From the NCBI GenBank assembly GCA_905221605.1, contig CAJNDS010002092.1:224428-288427 (forward strand): a DNA stretch of 64,000 nt. The letters are read 5' to 3'. The notes beneath the pieces are model-generated. The model was not told where the DNA came from. It made no database searches and saw nothing but the letters and a program-made list of their open reading frames with translations. The stretch is from Symbiodinium natans. Lineage: Eukaryota; Sar; Dinophyceae; Suessiales; Symbiodiniaceae. This document shows positions 47,842 through 57,049 of this stretch, piece by piece. The stretch's first letter is position 1. Each line of letters opens with the position of its first letter. The position numbers and the translations under genes are program-made.

Positions 47842-47972
47842 GGTTTAGGGTTTAGGGTCTAGGGTTCAGGGTTTAGGGTTTAGGGTTTAGGGTTTAGGGT
47901 TTAGGGTTTAGGGTTTAGGGTTTAGGGTTTAGGGTTTAGGGTTTAGGGTTTAGGGTTTAGGGTTTAGGGTTT
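47787..47972 (+). repeat. Telomere-type array, TTTAGGG and TTGAGGG
   Basis: About twenty-six units including a run of TTGAGGG. Confidence 0.95.
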
Positions 47973-47984
47973 ACCCAAAGTCAC

Positions 47985-48276
47985 GATGCAACGCCGAGGT
48001 TCTCATACTGTTGCGCTTCGGCCGGGAAGTCCTGTGCCAGGCATCCGGGGGTACATACAGCCCACCTGAGAGTTTACGAAAATAAGGGACCCCCAATATA
48101 GACCCTCAATACAGACCCCCAAATAGTAGGATCCCCTTTTGATCAGGACCCCAGTAAGGTACGCCCCGTAACTTCGGAAACCCCCACGTGTTTCGCTTCT
48201 GCAGTTCAGGGTCCGGCAATGTGGGGTTTGAACCACTGTCATGGGTTCCCCCACTACCGCCCTCATGAAAGCTGTT
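47985..48276 (-). CDS. Coding segment split by an IE-4 introner
   Basis: Exon (48188-48276) reads AVVGEPMTVVQTPHCRTLNC then RSETRG. The next exon (from 48065) reads LYVPPDAWHRTSRPKRNSMR then TSALHRDFG. The GT-AG cut joins ACA CGT GGG CTG. Probably part of the minus-strand CNBD-like gene; the function of this region is unknown. Confidence 0.7.
48066..48187 (-). mobile_element. IE-4 introner
   Basis: 122 nt, GT-AG, flanked by GTGGG. Opposite orientation of the element relative to the J-domain copy. Confidence 0.8.
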
Positions 48277-48374
48277 TAGCCTATTTTAAGTGATTTAAGG
48301 GGGGAACCCAGGAGGGGTAGTCCTCAACCCTTAACCCGAAACCCTAAACCCGAAACCCGAAACCCTAAAACCCT

Positions 48375-48479
48375 GGAACCCATGATCCCAAAGCCAACGT
48401 CCTTCCTCCCTGCGCTCCCCGCTGCCCTCCCGCCTCAAGCAGCCGCCGAAAGGACTCGCGGCGAATCTCACAGACCATG
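48375..48479 (-). CDS. CNBD-like exon (C-terminal part)
   Basis: The minus strand reads MVCEIRRESFRRLLEAGGQR then GAQGGRTLALGSWVPG. See the paralogue at 7046-7103. Confidence 0.5.
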
Positions 48480-48746
48480 CCTCAGAATATGGAGGGCTTT
48501 CGGTGTTGTGGGGGTTTAGGGGGGTCCCTTTAAGGGGATTTCGGGCCTAGGGTTTAGGGTTGAGGGTTGAGGGTTCAGGGTTCAGGGTTCAGGGTTTAGG
48601 GTTTAGGGTTTAGGGTTTAGGTGGGGGGTTTACGAAAGTAGGGGTACCTTTTTTGGGGGTCCTTATTATAATTAAGGAATATTTGGGGTCCCCTAAAGGG
48701 GATTTGAGTTTTAGGGTTTAGGGTTTAGGGATACCTCCGAAGAGTT

Positions 48747-48855
48747 TTGGGAGGTTTCCGAAATTAGGGGCACCTTGTTGGGGATAAGGGGATCCGGGAT
48801 CCTACTATCTGGGGGGTCTACATTAGGGGCCCCCGATTTTCGTAGACCCCATATG
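48747..48855. mobile_element. IE-4 element
   Basis: GGGAGGTTTCCGAAATTAGG...CCCCGATTTTCGTAGACCCC. A second partial copy lies at about 48625-48715. Confidence 0.65.
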
Positions 48856-49010
48856 TCTGGGGAGGCGGTCTAGGATCTAGGGCGAAAGGTTTAATGGTGT
48901 TGTGTGTTCATGTGGAATTCCCACCCCCAACCCCTAAATACTCAATTGCCCCCTAAACAGTGAACTCATTGTCAACCCTCTCTCAGAAATCCTCTGTTGG
49001 GGGGGCCCAG

Positions 49011-49119
49011 TTTCGAACAACTCCAGCTACGGGTGGAACACTCGTTGCAGCAAGCGCCACTGGAAGCAGATGCAATCAGAGAAACTCGCCAGACCTTTCC
49101 GAGGGGCATTGCGACTTAA
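49011..49119 (+). CDS. Possible terminal exon, helical
   Basis: The plus strand reads FEQLQLRVEHSLQQAPLEAD then AIRETRQTFPRGIAT and TAA. A second frame (NNSSYGWNTRCSKRHWKQMQ) is also open. Confidence 0.4.
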
Positions 49120-49149
49120 AGTTTCATCAGAAGTTATAGGTTTATAGGT

Positions 49150-49315
49150 GATAACTGGACTATATAAGCATGACGATAAGAATGATAATAATACTAACTA
49201 ATACTAGTACTCATACGAATACTCGTGCTAATACCAATACGCATATTAATACTAATACGAATACGAATACTAATAACAAAAATACTAAATAATACTGGTA
49301 CTGATACTAATAAAA
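49150..49315. repeat. AT-rich TAATAC-type tract
   Basis: Long run of degenerate AATACTAATACG repeats. Confidence 0.8.
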
Positions 49316-49327
49316 GGGCAAGAACCC

Positions 49328-49610
49328 TTAAAGCCGCAACCCAAAATACCCACGAACCTTCAATTGTGGGAAGCTCTTCCTGGGTCTGGCAGCACTGTGC
49401 CCAGTGTCCGGTACATGTCGGGGCCTACGGGGGTCCATGCCGCCCAAATGTATGGGGTGTAGGGTCCAGGGTTTATGGTTTAGTGTTTCGGGTTTAGGGT
49501 TATGGGGCGTAGGGCTTCTTGTGGACAAGCTCACCGACGTGCGGAGCACCAAAGATGCATTCTGCGCCCAAGGGTAGAGACACGCGGGTGTCCTACAGCC
49601 TTCGACTTCA
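49328..49610 (-). CDS. Two possible minus exons
   Basis: Upstream piece (49510-49610) follows CTTTGTGTTGCAG. The downstream piece (49328-49440) reads MDPRRPRHVPDTGHSAARPR then KSFPQLKVRGYFGLRL and TAG. Degenerate repeat separates them. Confidence 0.35.
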
Positions 49611-49671
49611 CTGCAACACAAAGCTGGGGTTGTTGCTATGGAGCTTCAACTAAATCACGTTCTTAAAAGAT

Positions 49672-49778
49672 CCTGGTCGGGAAGTCACAGTGGGGGCGCC
49701 AGTCTCCCACACTGACAGCACCTGCTCGAGACTCAGGAGCATGGTCTCCCCATAATGCGACCGCTGCTCCAGCTGCCT
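49672..49778 (-). CDS. Coding exon, helical
   Basis: The minus strand reads QLEQRSHYGETMLLSLEQVL then SVWETGAPTVTSRPG. Confidence 0.45.
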
Positions 49779-49954
49779 TCATGCGTGCGCGCTGAATCGG
49801 GTTTCGGGTTTAGGGTTTAGGGTTTAGGGTTTAAGGCTTAGGGGGAACGAGGGCGTGAGGTACCTAATATCCGCTCTCCTCGTCAAACCTCACACTTTAG
49901 GCCAGCTGGCACTCCGGGTGCCACCTACTGAGTAGAACCTCTGTCATGACGCCC

Positions 49955-50168
49955 TGAGGCGGGATGCCGTCCGGAGCCAGCGGGATGGATCTTCATAGCT
50001 TACTCTACCTGTATCTCGAACTACTTCCGGGAGGTTCAATGCTCGCCTGCCTCCAAGGCATCCCTCAAGGTGCTGCTGGCATACTCATTTACACTTCTTC
50101 GAGTGGATTCTGGAACTCCCTCGCTCTGTGTATACATACACACATGTACGAAGAATATTGCCCTACAC
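49955..50168 (+). CDS. Open frame, unrecognised
   Basis: The plus strand reads MPSGASGMDLHSLLYLYLEL then LPGGSMLACLQGIPQGAAGI up to CCCTAAA-type repeat. ATG at 49964. Confidence 0.35.
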
Positions 50169-50344
50169 CCTAAACCCGAAATCCTAAATCCTAAGCCCTA
50201 AACCCTGAACCCTAAACCCTAACCCTTAAAGGTGGTATAACGGGACTTCAAGGCAAGGGCAGCCATGAAGGAGGCTTCGTCGCAATCTCTATGTGTGCGG
50301 GTTAGGCCCTACGTATGGTTTACAAGGCTGTTGAGGGGATCTCC

Positions 50345-50444
50345 ACTTGGAGGTTCATGGGTTGTTATAAGTAAGGATAGAAGTACCTGAAATAGGGTTA
50401 TAAGAAAAGTTACCGTAATTCTATTCTACTTATAAACCTCCAAG
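50345..50444. mobile_element. IE-2 element
   Basis: CACTTGGAGGTTCATGGG and a shortened right end ATAAACCTCCAAGT. Confidence 0.65.
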
Positions 50445-50459
50445 TAGACACGTTGGAGC

Positions 50460-50670
50460 CCTGTCGTCAGAGCAGACACGCCAGGCTTTGGTCTAGGGCA
50501 AGCAGTTTGGTGTGAGGAGCTGGGCAGCAGCGGCAAGCATCACTAAGGATGCCAAAGCGCCCCTACGTTCACAGCGTGTGGGACTAACCCCCACTCCAAA
50601 ACAGGGTGCGGGTGCAGCCAAGCCACAGCAGTTCCTCCCCCTCGGCCACAAGGGCACTAGGATGCCCTAA
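50460..50670 (+). CDS. Open frame with one in-frame TAG
   Basis: HVGALSSEQTRQALV, then TAG, then GKQFGVRSWAAAASITKDAK and QRVGLTPTPKQGAGAAKPQQ to TAA. Frame and composition continue across the TAG. Decay, error or an unseen junction is likely. Confidence 0.35.
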
Positions 50671-50700
50671 AACTGCACCACACAACAAGTAGACACGATC

Positions 50701-51088
50701 TTGAGCATGAATCCTCCGCCAAATCCGCATTTGCCACTAGGCCGAGCGGCCTTCTTCTTCACCACCAGGCTCCCGCGAAGAACAAGAACCATGCTCTTGC
50801 CCGCATCACCCACCTGCAAGCTTGTTCTGGACGAACTCACCTACCCTGGGATACCATATACTCTACTGGCTTCTCGCTGTTCACAGCAATACGTTCACCT
50901 CACACAAGCAATTAAAAGCAATGAGCGAAGTGGTCAGGGACATTGCACAGGCATGGTTGGGATGCCAAGCCGGCCTCGTGAACGACCTGCCCGACACCAA
51001 ACGCTCGTGTTGTTTCCGAGGCGTCCTGGAACTTCACCGAAAAAGGCGAACAGGCGGTGCAGAAAGCAGAACTGCGGCGCAAAAGGCC
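50701..51088 (+). CDS. Open frame of about 130 codons, basic
   Basis: An ATG near 50707 opens MNPPPNPHLPLGRAAFFFTT. The frame continues KLVLDELTYPGIPYTLLASR and RPGTSPKKANRRCRKQNCGA before CCCTAAA-type repeat. A second frame is open over 50822-51091 (AMSEVVRDIAQAWLGCQAGL), so a frame switch within a real gene is possible. No family recognised. Confidence 0.4.
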
Positions 51089-51294
51089 TAAACTCTAAAC
51101 CCGAAACCCTAAACCCTGAACCCTAAACCCTAAACCCGAAACCCTAAACCCTAAACCCCTGCAAACAAATTGCAAAAGCTTGCCCGCGGCGGCCTGCGCG
51201 AGGCGGCTGATGAAGCTGGCACTGCAGTTCCTGAACATGGGCACCTGAGGCTGCTTCAGGGACCCCTTAAACCCTAAACTCTAACCCCCTAACC

Positions 51295-51455
51295 CCTGAA
51301 CCCTGAACCCTAAACCCTAAACCCCAAACCCTAAACCCTAAACCCTAAACCCTAAACCCTGAACCCTGAACCCTGAACCCTGAACCCTGAACCCAAACCC
51401 CAAACCCTAAACCCTAAACCCTAAACCCTAAACCCTAAACCCTAAACCCTGAACC
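51295..51455 (-). repeat. Telomere-type array, CCCTAAA and CCCTGAA
   Basis: About twenty-two units with a run of CCCTGAA. Confidence 0.95.
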
Positions 51456-51660
51456 CTTGGGTCCCTAAACTCTAGCACCGGGGGTTGCTTCCCAGGGGCC
51501 CTTTTCAACCCTTATACCCTTAGCCCCCTTGCAACCCCTAAACCCTTTGGTCCCCTAGGCCCTAAGCCCCGAACCCTAAACCCTAAATTCTTGGGTCTTT
51601 AAACCCTAAACCCCAAACCCTAAACCCCAAACCCTAAACCCTAAACCCTAAGCCGTAAAC

Positions 51661-51874
51661 ATGCCGAAGAGCTGGCTGTGTACAAACAGCATACGTCTCA
51701 TTTCGTTTACCAGCTGGTCCGAACAACAAAATGCGAGCTCTTCTCATATCTACTCATGGGTGGTGCCACCTTTCGAGGTGGGGGGGGGGGGGGGGTTGAT
51801 TGGCCTTCTCATTAACTACGCAGCAAAAAAACCTTGCAAAAGAGGCCGCAAGCCTCCAAACATTCGGACTACTT
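51661..51874 (+). CDS. Possible exon with AT-hook-like motif
   Basis: The plus frame ends LINYAAKKPCKRGRKPPNIR next to an IE-3 element; K-R-G-R-K-P resembles an AT-hook. A poly-G tract (51780-51794) sits in the same frame and may break the exon. Confidence 0.3.
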
Positions 51875-51974
51875 TGGGATGTCCCCTTTATACTAACAGT
51901 TCTTAAAAAAGGATTATACAAAGGGTGCCATAAGTCCCTATTAAGGACTGTTAGCATAAGGGGGAACATCCCAA
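51874..51974. mobile_element. IE-3 palindromic element
   Basis: TTTGGGATGTCCCCTTTATACTAACAGT and the complement CTGTTAGCATAAGGGGGAAC ATCCCAAA. Close copy at 52569-52659 and decayed copies at 20425, 60308 and 61627. Confidence 0.75.
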
Positions 51975-52055
51975 ACCTCTAAACCCTAAGCCCTAAACCC
52001 TAAACCCTAAACCCTATAGACCCGAAACCCTAAACCCTTAACCTAAACCCTTAAC

Positions 52056-52162
52056 AACAAGCCCCCCCCCCCCCTTATAACTTCGTATTGACCCTAAACC
52101 CTATGGACCCTAAACCCTTAACCCTCTAAACCCCAACAAGCCCCCCTTATAACTTCGTATTG
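52056..52162. repeat. Direct duplication flanking an array
   Basis: AACAAG, a C run, then TTATAACTTCGTATTG occurs at 52056-52090 and 52135-52162 around CCCTAAA-type units; the copies differ only in C-run length. Confidence 0.8.
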
Positions 52163-52250
52163 GCCAGGAGCCTCGACGAGGTCCTGCTCGATCATGATCG
52201 ACGAGATGCCGACGTTGACAGCTTGCCCCCGCCTTCGCCACGAGGGGCCC
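52150..52250 (-). CDS. Coding exon, unrecognised
   Basis: The minus strand reads VNVGISSIMIEQDLVEAPGQ then YEVIRGAC, running into the duplicated site. Confidence 0.5.
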
Positions 52251-52318
52251 CCGGGGCACTAAAGGAGGGACCCTTCTAAAGGAGCTATTTAGGCGCTAAT
52301 ATTAGGTATATAGGGACG

Positions 52319-52356
<38 letters not shown>

Positions 52357-52568
52357 CCTATGTAGGGGAATACGATCCTTATTTGAGGAACTTGGGGCTT
52401 ATGTAGGGGCCACTTAGGGCACTAAAGGAGGGATTCTTATAAAGGACCCTAGGGCTTATTTACGGGCGACTTAGGGCACTAAAGGAGGGCACTAAAGAAG
52501 GGACCCTTTCAAAGGACCTTAGGGCTTACTTAGGGGTTATTTAGTGGCTACTATATAGGGGTTATTTG

Positions 52569-52659
52569 TTGGGATGTTCCCCCTTATACTAACAGTCCTT
52601 CATAGGGTAGGTACAATAATCCCCATGAAGGACAGTTAGTATAAGGGCGAACATCCCAA
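52569..52659. mobile_element. IE-3 palindromic element
   Basis: Near-perfect ends TTGGGATGTTC/GAACATCCCAA and inner CTAACAGTCCTTCAT/ATGAAGGACAGTTAG. Confidence 0.8.
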
Positions 52660-52985
52660 GGCATATAGGGGAATAAGATTTTGGGTCCCTTCTCGGGGTC
52701 CCTCCTTGTACCCCTTTCACTAGGCGGCCCCAGGGCACTATTTGAAGGTTCACGCGTATAGAAGAGGACGCGCACCCAGACAAAGTTTCACTGCCCATAC
52801 AGGAAGCTAAACCCTATACCCTTTTGCAACAGGCTTGCCACTTCGCCCGGAGTTGGAGGGTTCCCCGAACGGTTACCCTAAACCCTAGACCCTAGACCCT
52901 AAACCCTTAACCCTAAACCCTAAACCCTAAACCCTAAACCCCTCCTCCCCCCAAGAAAAAAAATCCGCTCCTTAGCGCGCCGAAC

Positions 52986-53028
52986 ATGGCCTCCGACGAG
53001 CCCGCCTGGGTGCTGGTTCAGGCCCCTG
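52986..53028 (+). CDS. Possible first exon before an IE-7 remnant
   Basis: An ATG opens MASDEPAWVLVQAP and the donor G/GTTCTTAG is the left end of an IE-7 element, whose remainder is replaced by a TTTAGGG array. Confidence 0.4.
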
Positions 53029-53035
53029 GTTCTTA

Positions 53036-53205
53036 GTAGGGTTTAGGGTTTAGGGTTTAGGGTTTAGGATTTAGGGTTTAGGGTTTAGGGTTTAGGCTTT
53101 AGGGTTTAGGGTTCAGGGTTTGGGGTTTAGGGTTTAGGGTTTAGGGTTTAGGGTTTAGGGTTTAGGGTTTAGGGTTTAGGGTTTAGGGTTTAGGGTTTAG
53201 GGCTG
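53036..53205 (+). repeat. Telomere-type array, TTTAGGG
   Basis: About twenty-four units continuing from the IE-7 remnant. Confidence 0.95.
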
Positions 53206-53286
53206 AGTCTGGTGCAATTTGACAGGAATTTCAAGGTTTCTGGACATTTTCGTTTTTAGGGACTTCGGGATGAAACCCCTCCATCG

Positions 53287-53395
53287 ACCCTAAACCCTAA
53301 ACCCTAAACCCTAAACCCTAAACCCTAAACCCTAAACCCTAAACCCTAAACCCTAAACCCTAAACCCTAAACCCTAAACCCTAAACCCTAAACCC
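53287..53395 (-). repeat. Telomere-type array, CCCTAAA on plus
   Basis: About fifteen perfect units. Confidence 0.95.
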
Positions 53396-53396
53396 G

Positions 53397-53575
53397 AACT
53401 CGGCGTTATTTTCCATGGATGCCATCCAGGATCTAGTTGCGGCATTTGCAGGCTCAAGTCTGGGGTCTGCGGCTTGGGGAGCTAGCTGCACGAACCGGAC
53501 TATGACCAGAAAACAAGGCCAAGCACAAAATGCCCGCAACTCCATCTCTCTAACCGCAGGGAACGGGACTTCATG
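53397..53575 (+). CDS. Coding exon or small protein
   Basis: The plus strand reads NSALFSMDAIQDLVAAFAGS then SLGSAAWGASCTNRTMTRKQ and ends SLTAGNGTS with TGA. Confidence 0.45.
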
Positions 53576-53718
53576 AAGTCTCGTTTAGGGTTTAGGGTTT
53601 AGGGTTTAGGGTGTAGGGTTTAGGGTTTAGGGTTTAGGATTTAGGGTTCAACCATCACGAAACCCAAGGCTTGTGTTGCCAAATTAGGGCTTAAGGTTAG
53701 GAATACGGGTCTCTACCG

Positions 53719-54087
53719 TTGCATGTCGTTAGACAGCTGAGCGTTTGCTTTACCAGACTATCACTAGGAGGGCGAGCAAAGAGACAACAACATCCAGAAG
53801 AATTGAACGATCCCATGGTCCATATCTGTCTAGGGCATGGGCAGTGGTTGCATCAAAGCTGGTTCTGGCAGATCCTCTTTTGCCTCCACGCAAGTCAACA
53901 TGCGAAGCGTCGACATTTCCGATGTGCGGAAGCGGGGGCGGGGGGGGAGGTTCCAAAGAGTAGCTGCACCCCGTTACCACGTCCACCTGTTGATGTGCAA
54001 TGCTTGCAGTGTCCTAAACAGCAGGTGAGGGCATCATATATGCATCCCACACGTGACTTGTACAGTATGTTGTCGGATTCGGTTTAG
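53719..54087 (+). CDS. Open plus-strand block, frame unsettled
   Basis: All three plus frames are open over parts: 122 codons in one (MHVVRQLSVCFTRLSLGGRA at its start), and natural text in another (RASKETTTSRRIERSHGPYL then SKLVLADPLLPPRKSTCEAS). Array-free, so a single real exon with sequence errors is possible. Confidence 0.35.
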   Translation: MHVVRQLSVCFTRLSLGGRAKRQQHPEELNDPMVHICLGHGQWLHQSWFWQILFCLHASQHAKRRHFRCAEAGAGGEVPKSSCTPLPRPPVDVQCLQCPKQQVRASYMHPTRDLYSMLSDSV

Positions 54088-54399
54088 CTCCACAGTCGGC
54101 AGCGCACAGTGACCTCAATGATATTTGCCCCTCAGCTACTCCGTTTGAGGCACTTGGCCAACAGCGCCATGACCATCCAGCCGAGTCCCATAGTAGCGAT
54201 CCCCCGAATGTCCCTGGCCGCCCAACTCTGTCCCCTAGACCTCATAACCTCTTAGCCCTAAACCCTGGATCCTAAACCCTAAACCCTAATCCTAAACCCT
54301 AAACCCGAATTAAACCCCTTTTTTGCATCAACCCTAAACCCCTGGATCCTAAACCCTAAACCCTAATTAATTAAACCCTTTTTTGCATCACTATAAAGG

Positions 54400-54508
54400 C
54401 TAAAACTCTCGCACCCGCCCACCAAGGCCTTCTGGTGCCTTGACTTGAAGCATCGAGGCCCGAGGGCGGGCATTTGACCTCAATGACATCACCAGCAACC
54501 CTCCGCCC
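54400..54508 (-). CDS. Coding exon, unrecognised
   Basis: The minus strand reads RRVAGDVIEVKCPPSGLDAS then SQGTRRPWWAGARVLA. A tandemly duplicated repeat block (54250-54390) lies beside it. Confidence 0.4.
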
Positions 54509-54789
54509 TAAACCCTAAACCCTAAACCCTAAACCCTAAACCCTAAACCCTAAACCCTGAACCCTACGGTGTTTGGTCTCTATAACTAGAGCAACGTGTG
54601 AACCCTAAACCTTTAAACCCTAAAACCCAGGAAGCATCTCTGGATTGTTGGGCCCACGTCCTGCTTTTTGTAGGATGTGGCGGTTAGGGTTCAAGGTACA
54701 GAGTCCAGGGTCCAGCCAAAAACGCCTGTTCTAATGTATCCACGTTGGCCAATCCTCATTCAACGCTTGGCAAAAACGACAGAAGGCAT

Positions 54790-54869
54790 GGGAGAGAGAG
54801 ACAGACAGAGAGAAAGAGAGAGAGAGAGACAGGGAGGGAGGGAGAAACAGCGAGAGAGAGAGAGAGAGT
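54790..54869. repeat. GA-rich microsatellite
   Basis: GAGAGACAGACAGAGAGAAA-type degenerate repeat. Confidence 0.9.
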
Positions 54870-55262
54870 CTGAAATACGTATGAACTTTTTCATTCATGT
54901 AGATAGACAGATACAGTAAGCAAATCGACAGATGCACACACGTATATAAACATACATATCCAAGTAGGATAAGATTCCTACCTAGATCAAAGGTTGTTTG
55001 GAGACCTAGGCTAAGGCTTCAGTAGATGTCGCGGCACGGCAGCGTGCGCCGCGCGGCGAAGAACTCGGTCTTCCGCGGCCCTGCCTCTTTGTCCTGGCAG
55101 ACGAGGTCCTACCTGCCATCCCCTTAAACTTTTGAAGTCCCAGAGATGACTGAAAACCAGATCGGATTTTGTGGGAGTTTGGGATTTAGGGTTTAGGGTT
55201 TATAGGGTTATAGGGTTATAGGGTTTTTAGGGTTTAGGGTTTATAGGGCTTATAGGGCTTAC

Positions 55263-55427
55263 CTCAAGAATCCAAGAAACCCACTCGGAAACTTACAGCC
55301 TTCCTTGCGGATCCTGGCGGAAACCCTTCCCCAGGAGCCTCGGCATCGGCCTCAAAGCTGATGCGCTTCGACATGGCCACGCCCGCATATGCAGCGCTGA
55401 TGGAGCGCGCGCGCGGCTTTTCGGATG
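55263..55427 (+). CDS. Coding exon, unrecognised
   Basis: The plus strand reads PQESKKPTRKLTAFLADPGG then SASASKLMRFDMATPAYAAL and MERARGFS before repeat. Good composition over 54 codons. Confidence 0.5.
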
Positions 55428-55550
55428 TGGGGTGTGGGGTGTGGGGTTTAGGGTTTAGGGTTTAGGGTTTAGAGTTTAGGGTTTAGGGTTTAGGGTGTAG
55501 GGTTTAGCGGGACTTGGTACCCTGCACCTTCTTCGAAACTACGGCTTAAG

Positions 55551-55740
55551 AGGCACAAGTCTGGAGACCCCAGGGTTGGCAGGCGCAAGCAGCCCGCCAC
55601 TGTTGTGGATGTGCAGGACCCGCATGCATGCATACTTTCGTGCTCAGTGCGAACTACATCTATGACTTGGGCACAAACAGCCGCGGTTTCAGCGCGAAGA
55701 TGCTGGGATAACTCGCATATTGGAGTGCGTGCAGCTAAAC
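55551..55740 (+). CDS. Coding exon, unrecognised
   Basis: The plus strand reads RLKRHKSGDPRVGRRKQPAT then VVDVQDPHACILSCSVRTTS and CWDNSHIGVRA before a CCCTAAA array. Confidence 0.45.
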
Positions 55741-55835
55741 CCTAAACCCTAAACCCTAAACCCTAAACCCTAGACCCTAAACCCTAAACCCTAAACCCTA
55801 AACCCTAAACCCTAAACCCTAAACCCTAAACCCTG
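55740..55835 (-). repeat. Telomere-type array, CCCTAAA on plus
   Basis: About thirteen units. Confidence 0.95.
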
Positions 55836-56290
55836 CAGAGCTCGTCAGGTTTTCTGTTGGGGTTGCATTAGCCGAGGTCGCCCAGCCGCCAGGAGGCGGA
55901 TGCGCCGAATGAAGAGCGGCATGTGCACCAGCATGCCTTCTAACTCCCCTTAGAACCCTTAACGAAAACAATATGTTTACTATCCTCTTGGGTTTTTTAT
56001 AAACAAGAACCGAAATGAAAATAGTATGTTTAATGTCCTCTTGGGTTTTATACAAACAAAAACAGATAATTTAATATGTTCAATATCCTCTTGGGTTTTT
56101 TATGTAAACAAAAACAAGAAGAATATGTTTAATGTCCTCTGGGGTTTTATATAAAAACTTAAAAAATAACCCCCAAGGGGGAGATAGATGCCTGCTCTGG
56201 AGGTGCGCCAACTCCTGCTCGAGGGCGTCAGCACGCCACTGGAGCCACGCACTCTCCTGCAGGTACGGCTGCAGGGCTGCAAACATCATC
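55835..56290 (-). CDS. Coiled-coil coding segment with an IE-10 intron
   Basis: Exon (56192-56290) reads FAALQPYLQESAWLQWRADA then LEQELAHLQSR, with heptads. The next exon (from 55936) reads HAGAHAALHSAHPPPGGWAT then NLTSSAG to a GCAG/GGTTTAG border. The GC-AG cut joins AGC AGG CAT GCT. It is the 3'-most part of the minus-strand coiled-coil series that extends to 63.5 kb. Confidence 0.65.
55937..56191 (-). mobile_element. IE-10 introner with internal repeats
   Basis: 255 nt, GC-AG, flanked by AGGCAT. Four tandem copies of an ATATGTTTAATGTCCTCTTG-type unit replace the single unit of the J-domain intron 2. Confidence 0.8.
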
Positions 56291-56375
56291 CCGGAACCCT
56301 AAACCCTAAACCCTAAATCCTAAACCCTAAACCCCAAAACCCGAACCCCAAAACCCTAAACCCTAAACCCTATAA

Positions 56376-56466
56376 ACTTTCTCATGACTCTTGGCTGCGC
56401 TTCGCTCCTGCTCTTTGGCCCGGAGTCGCTGGGTGCGCAGTGCCAGGCTCCGCCTCAGCCTTAGTG
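56376..56466 (-). CDS. Coiled-coil exon
   Basis: The minus strand reads LRLRRSLALRTQRLRAKEQE then RSAAKSHEKV, strongly basic/acidic heptad-like. Confidence 0.45.
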
Positions 56467-56477
56467 TTGCAGGGAAT

Positions 56478-56640
56478 GAGGGATATACCCTTAAACGGAT
56501 TCCATAGTGTTCTATATTTACCCTTTAAGGGATTCTACCGGGCCCTCTAGATATACCCTTAAAGGGGTTCTATAGAGTTCTATATATACCCTTTAAGGGA
56601 TTCTACAGGGCCCTCTATATACATATATATGGTACCCCCC
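56478..56640. mobile_element. IE-11 element
   Basis: Repeated CCCTTTAAGGGATTCTA palindromic units. The copy at 58590-58693 shares the flanking GTAGGTC-x-CTGGGGGGGG. Confidence 0.65.
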
Positions 56641-56767
56641 CCCCAGTGACCTACCCTTTTTCGCCTTGTCTCAAGTCACAGCTGCACTGCAAGCAAACTC
56701 GGTGTGCAATATAGCGTATTTCCTAGGGCGTAGACTAAACTACAACTAAAATCGCATACACGGGACA

Positions 56768-57045
56768 GTAGAAAAACCAAAAATACCAAAACCAAAAAAA
56801 CCAAAAAACCAAAACCAAAAAAACCAAAAAAACCAAAACCAAAAAAACCAAAAAAACCAAAACCAAAAAAAACAAAAATACAAAAAAAAAAAAAAACAAT
56901 TTTCCGGGACTCTCAGGAAATCCCTATGAGGCTTCTCCAAGAGTCCCAGAAAATTGGTTTTTTTGGTATTTTTGGTTTTTTTGGTTTTTTTGGTTTTGGT
57001 ATTTTTGGTTTTTTGGTTTTGGTATTTTGGCTTTTTGGTTCGCCT
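56768..57045. repeat. Large palindrome with CCAAAAAAA arms
   Basis: A CCAAAAAAACCAAAACC-type tract on the left mirrors a GGTTTTTTTGGTTTTGG tract on the right. The centre also pairs: CAATTTTCCGGGACTCT with AGAGTCCCAGAAAATTGG. No gene. Confidence 0.8.
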
Positions 57046-57049
57046 TCAC

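Noticed and set aside
50496-50510. UAG reassigned as a sense codon
   Set aside because: TAG ends several well-supported frames in the window (for example 31009-31011), so the few in-frame TAGs are better explained by decay, errors or unseen junctions.
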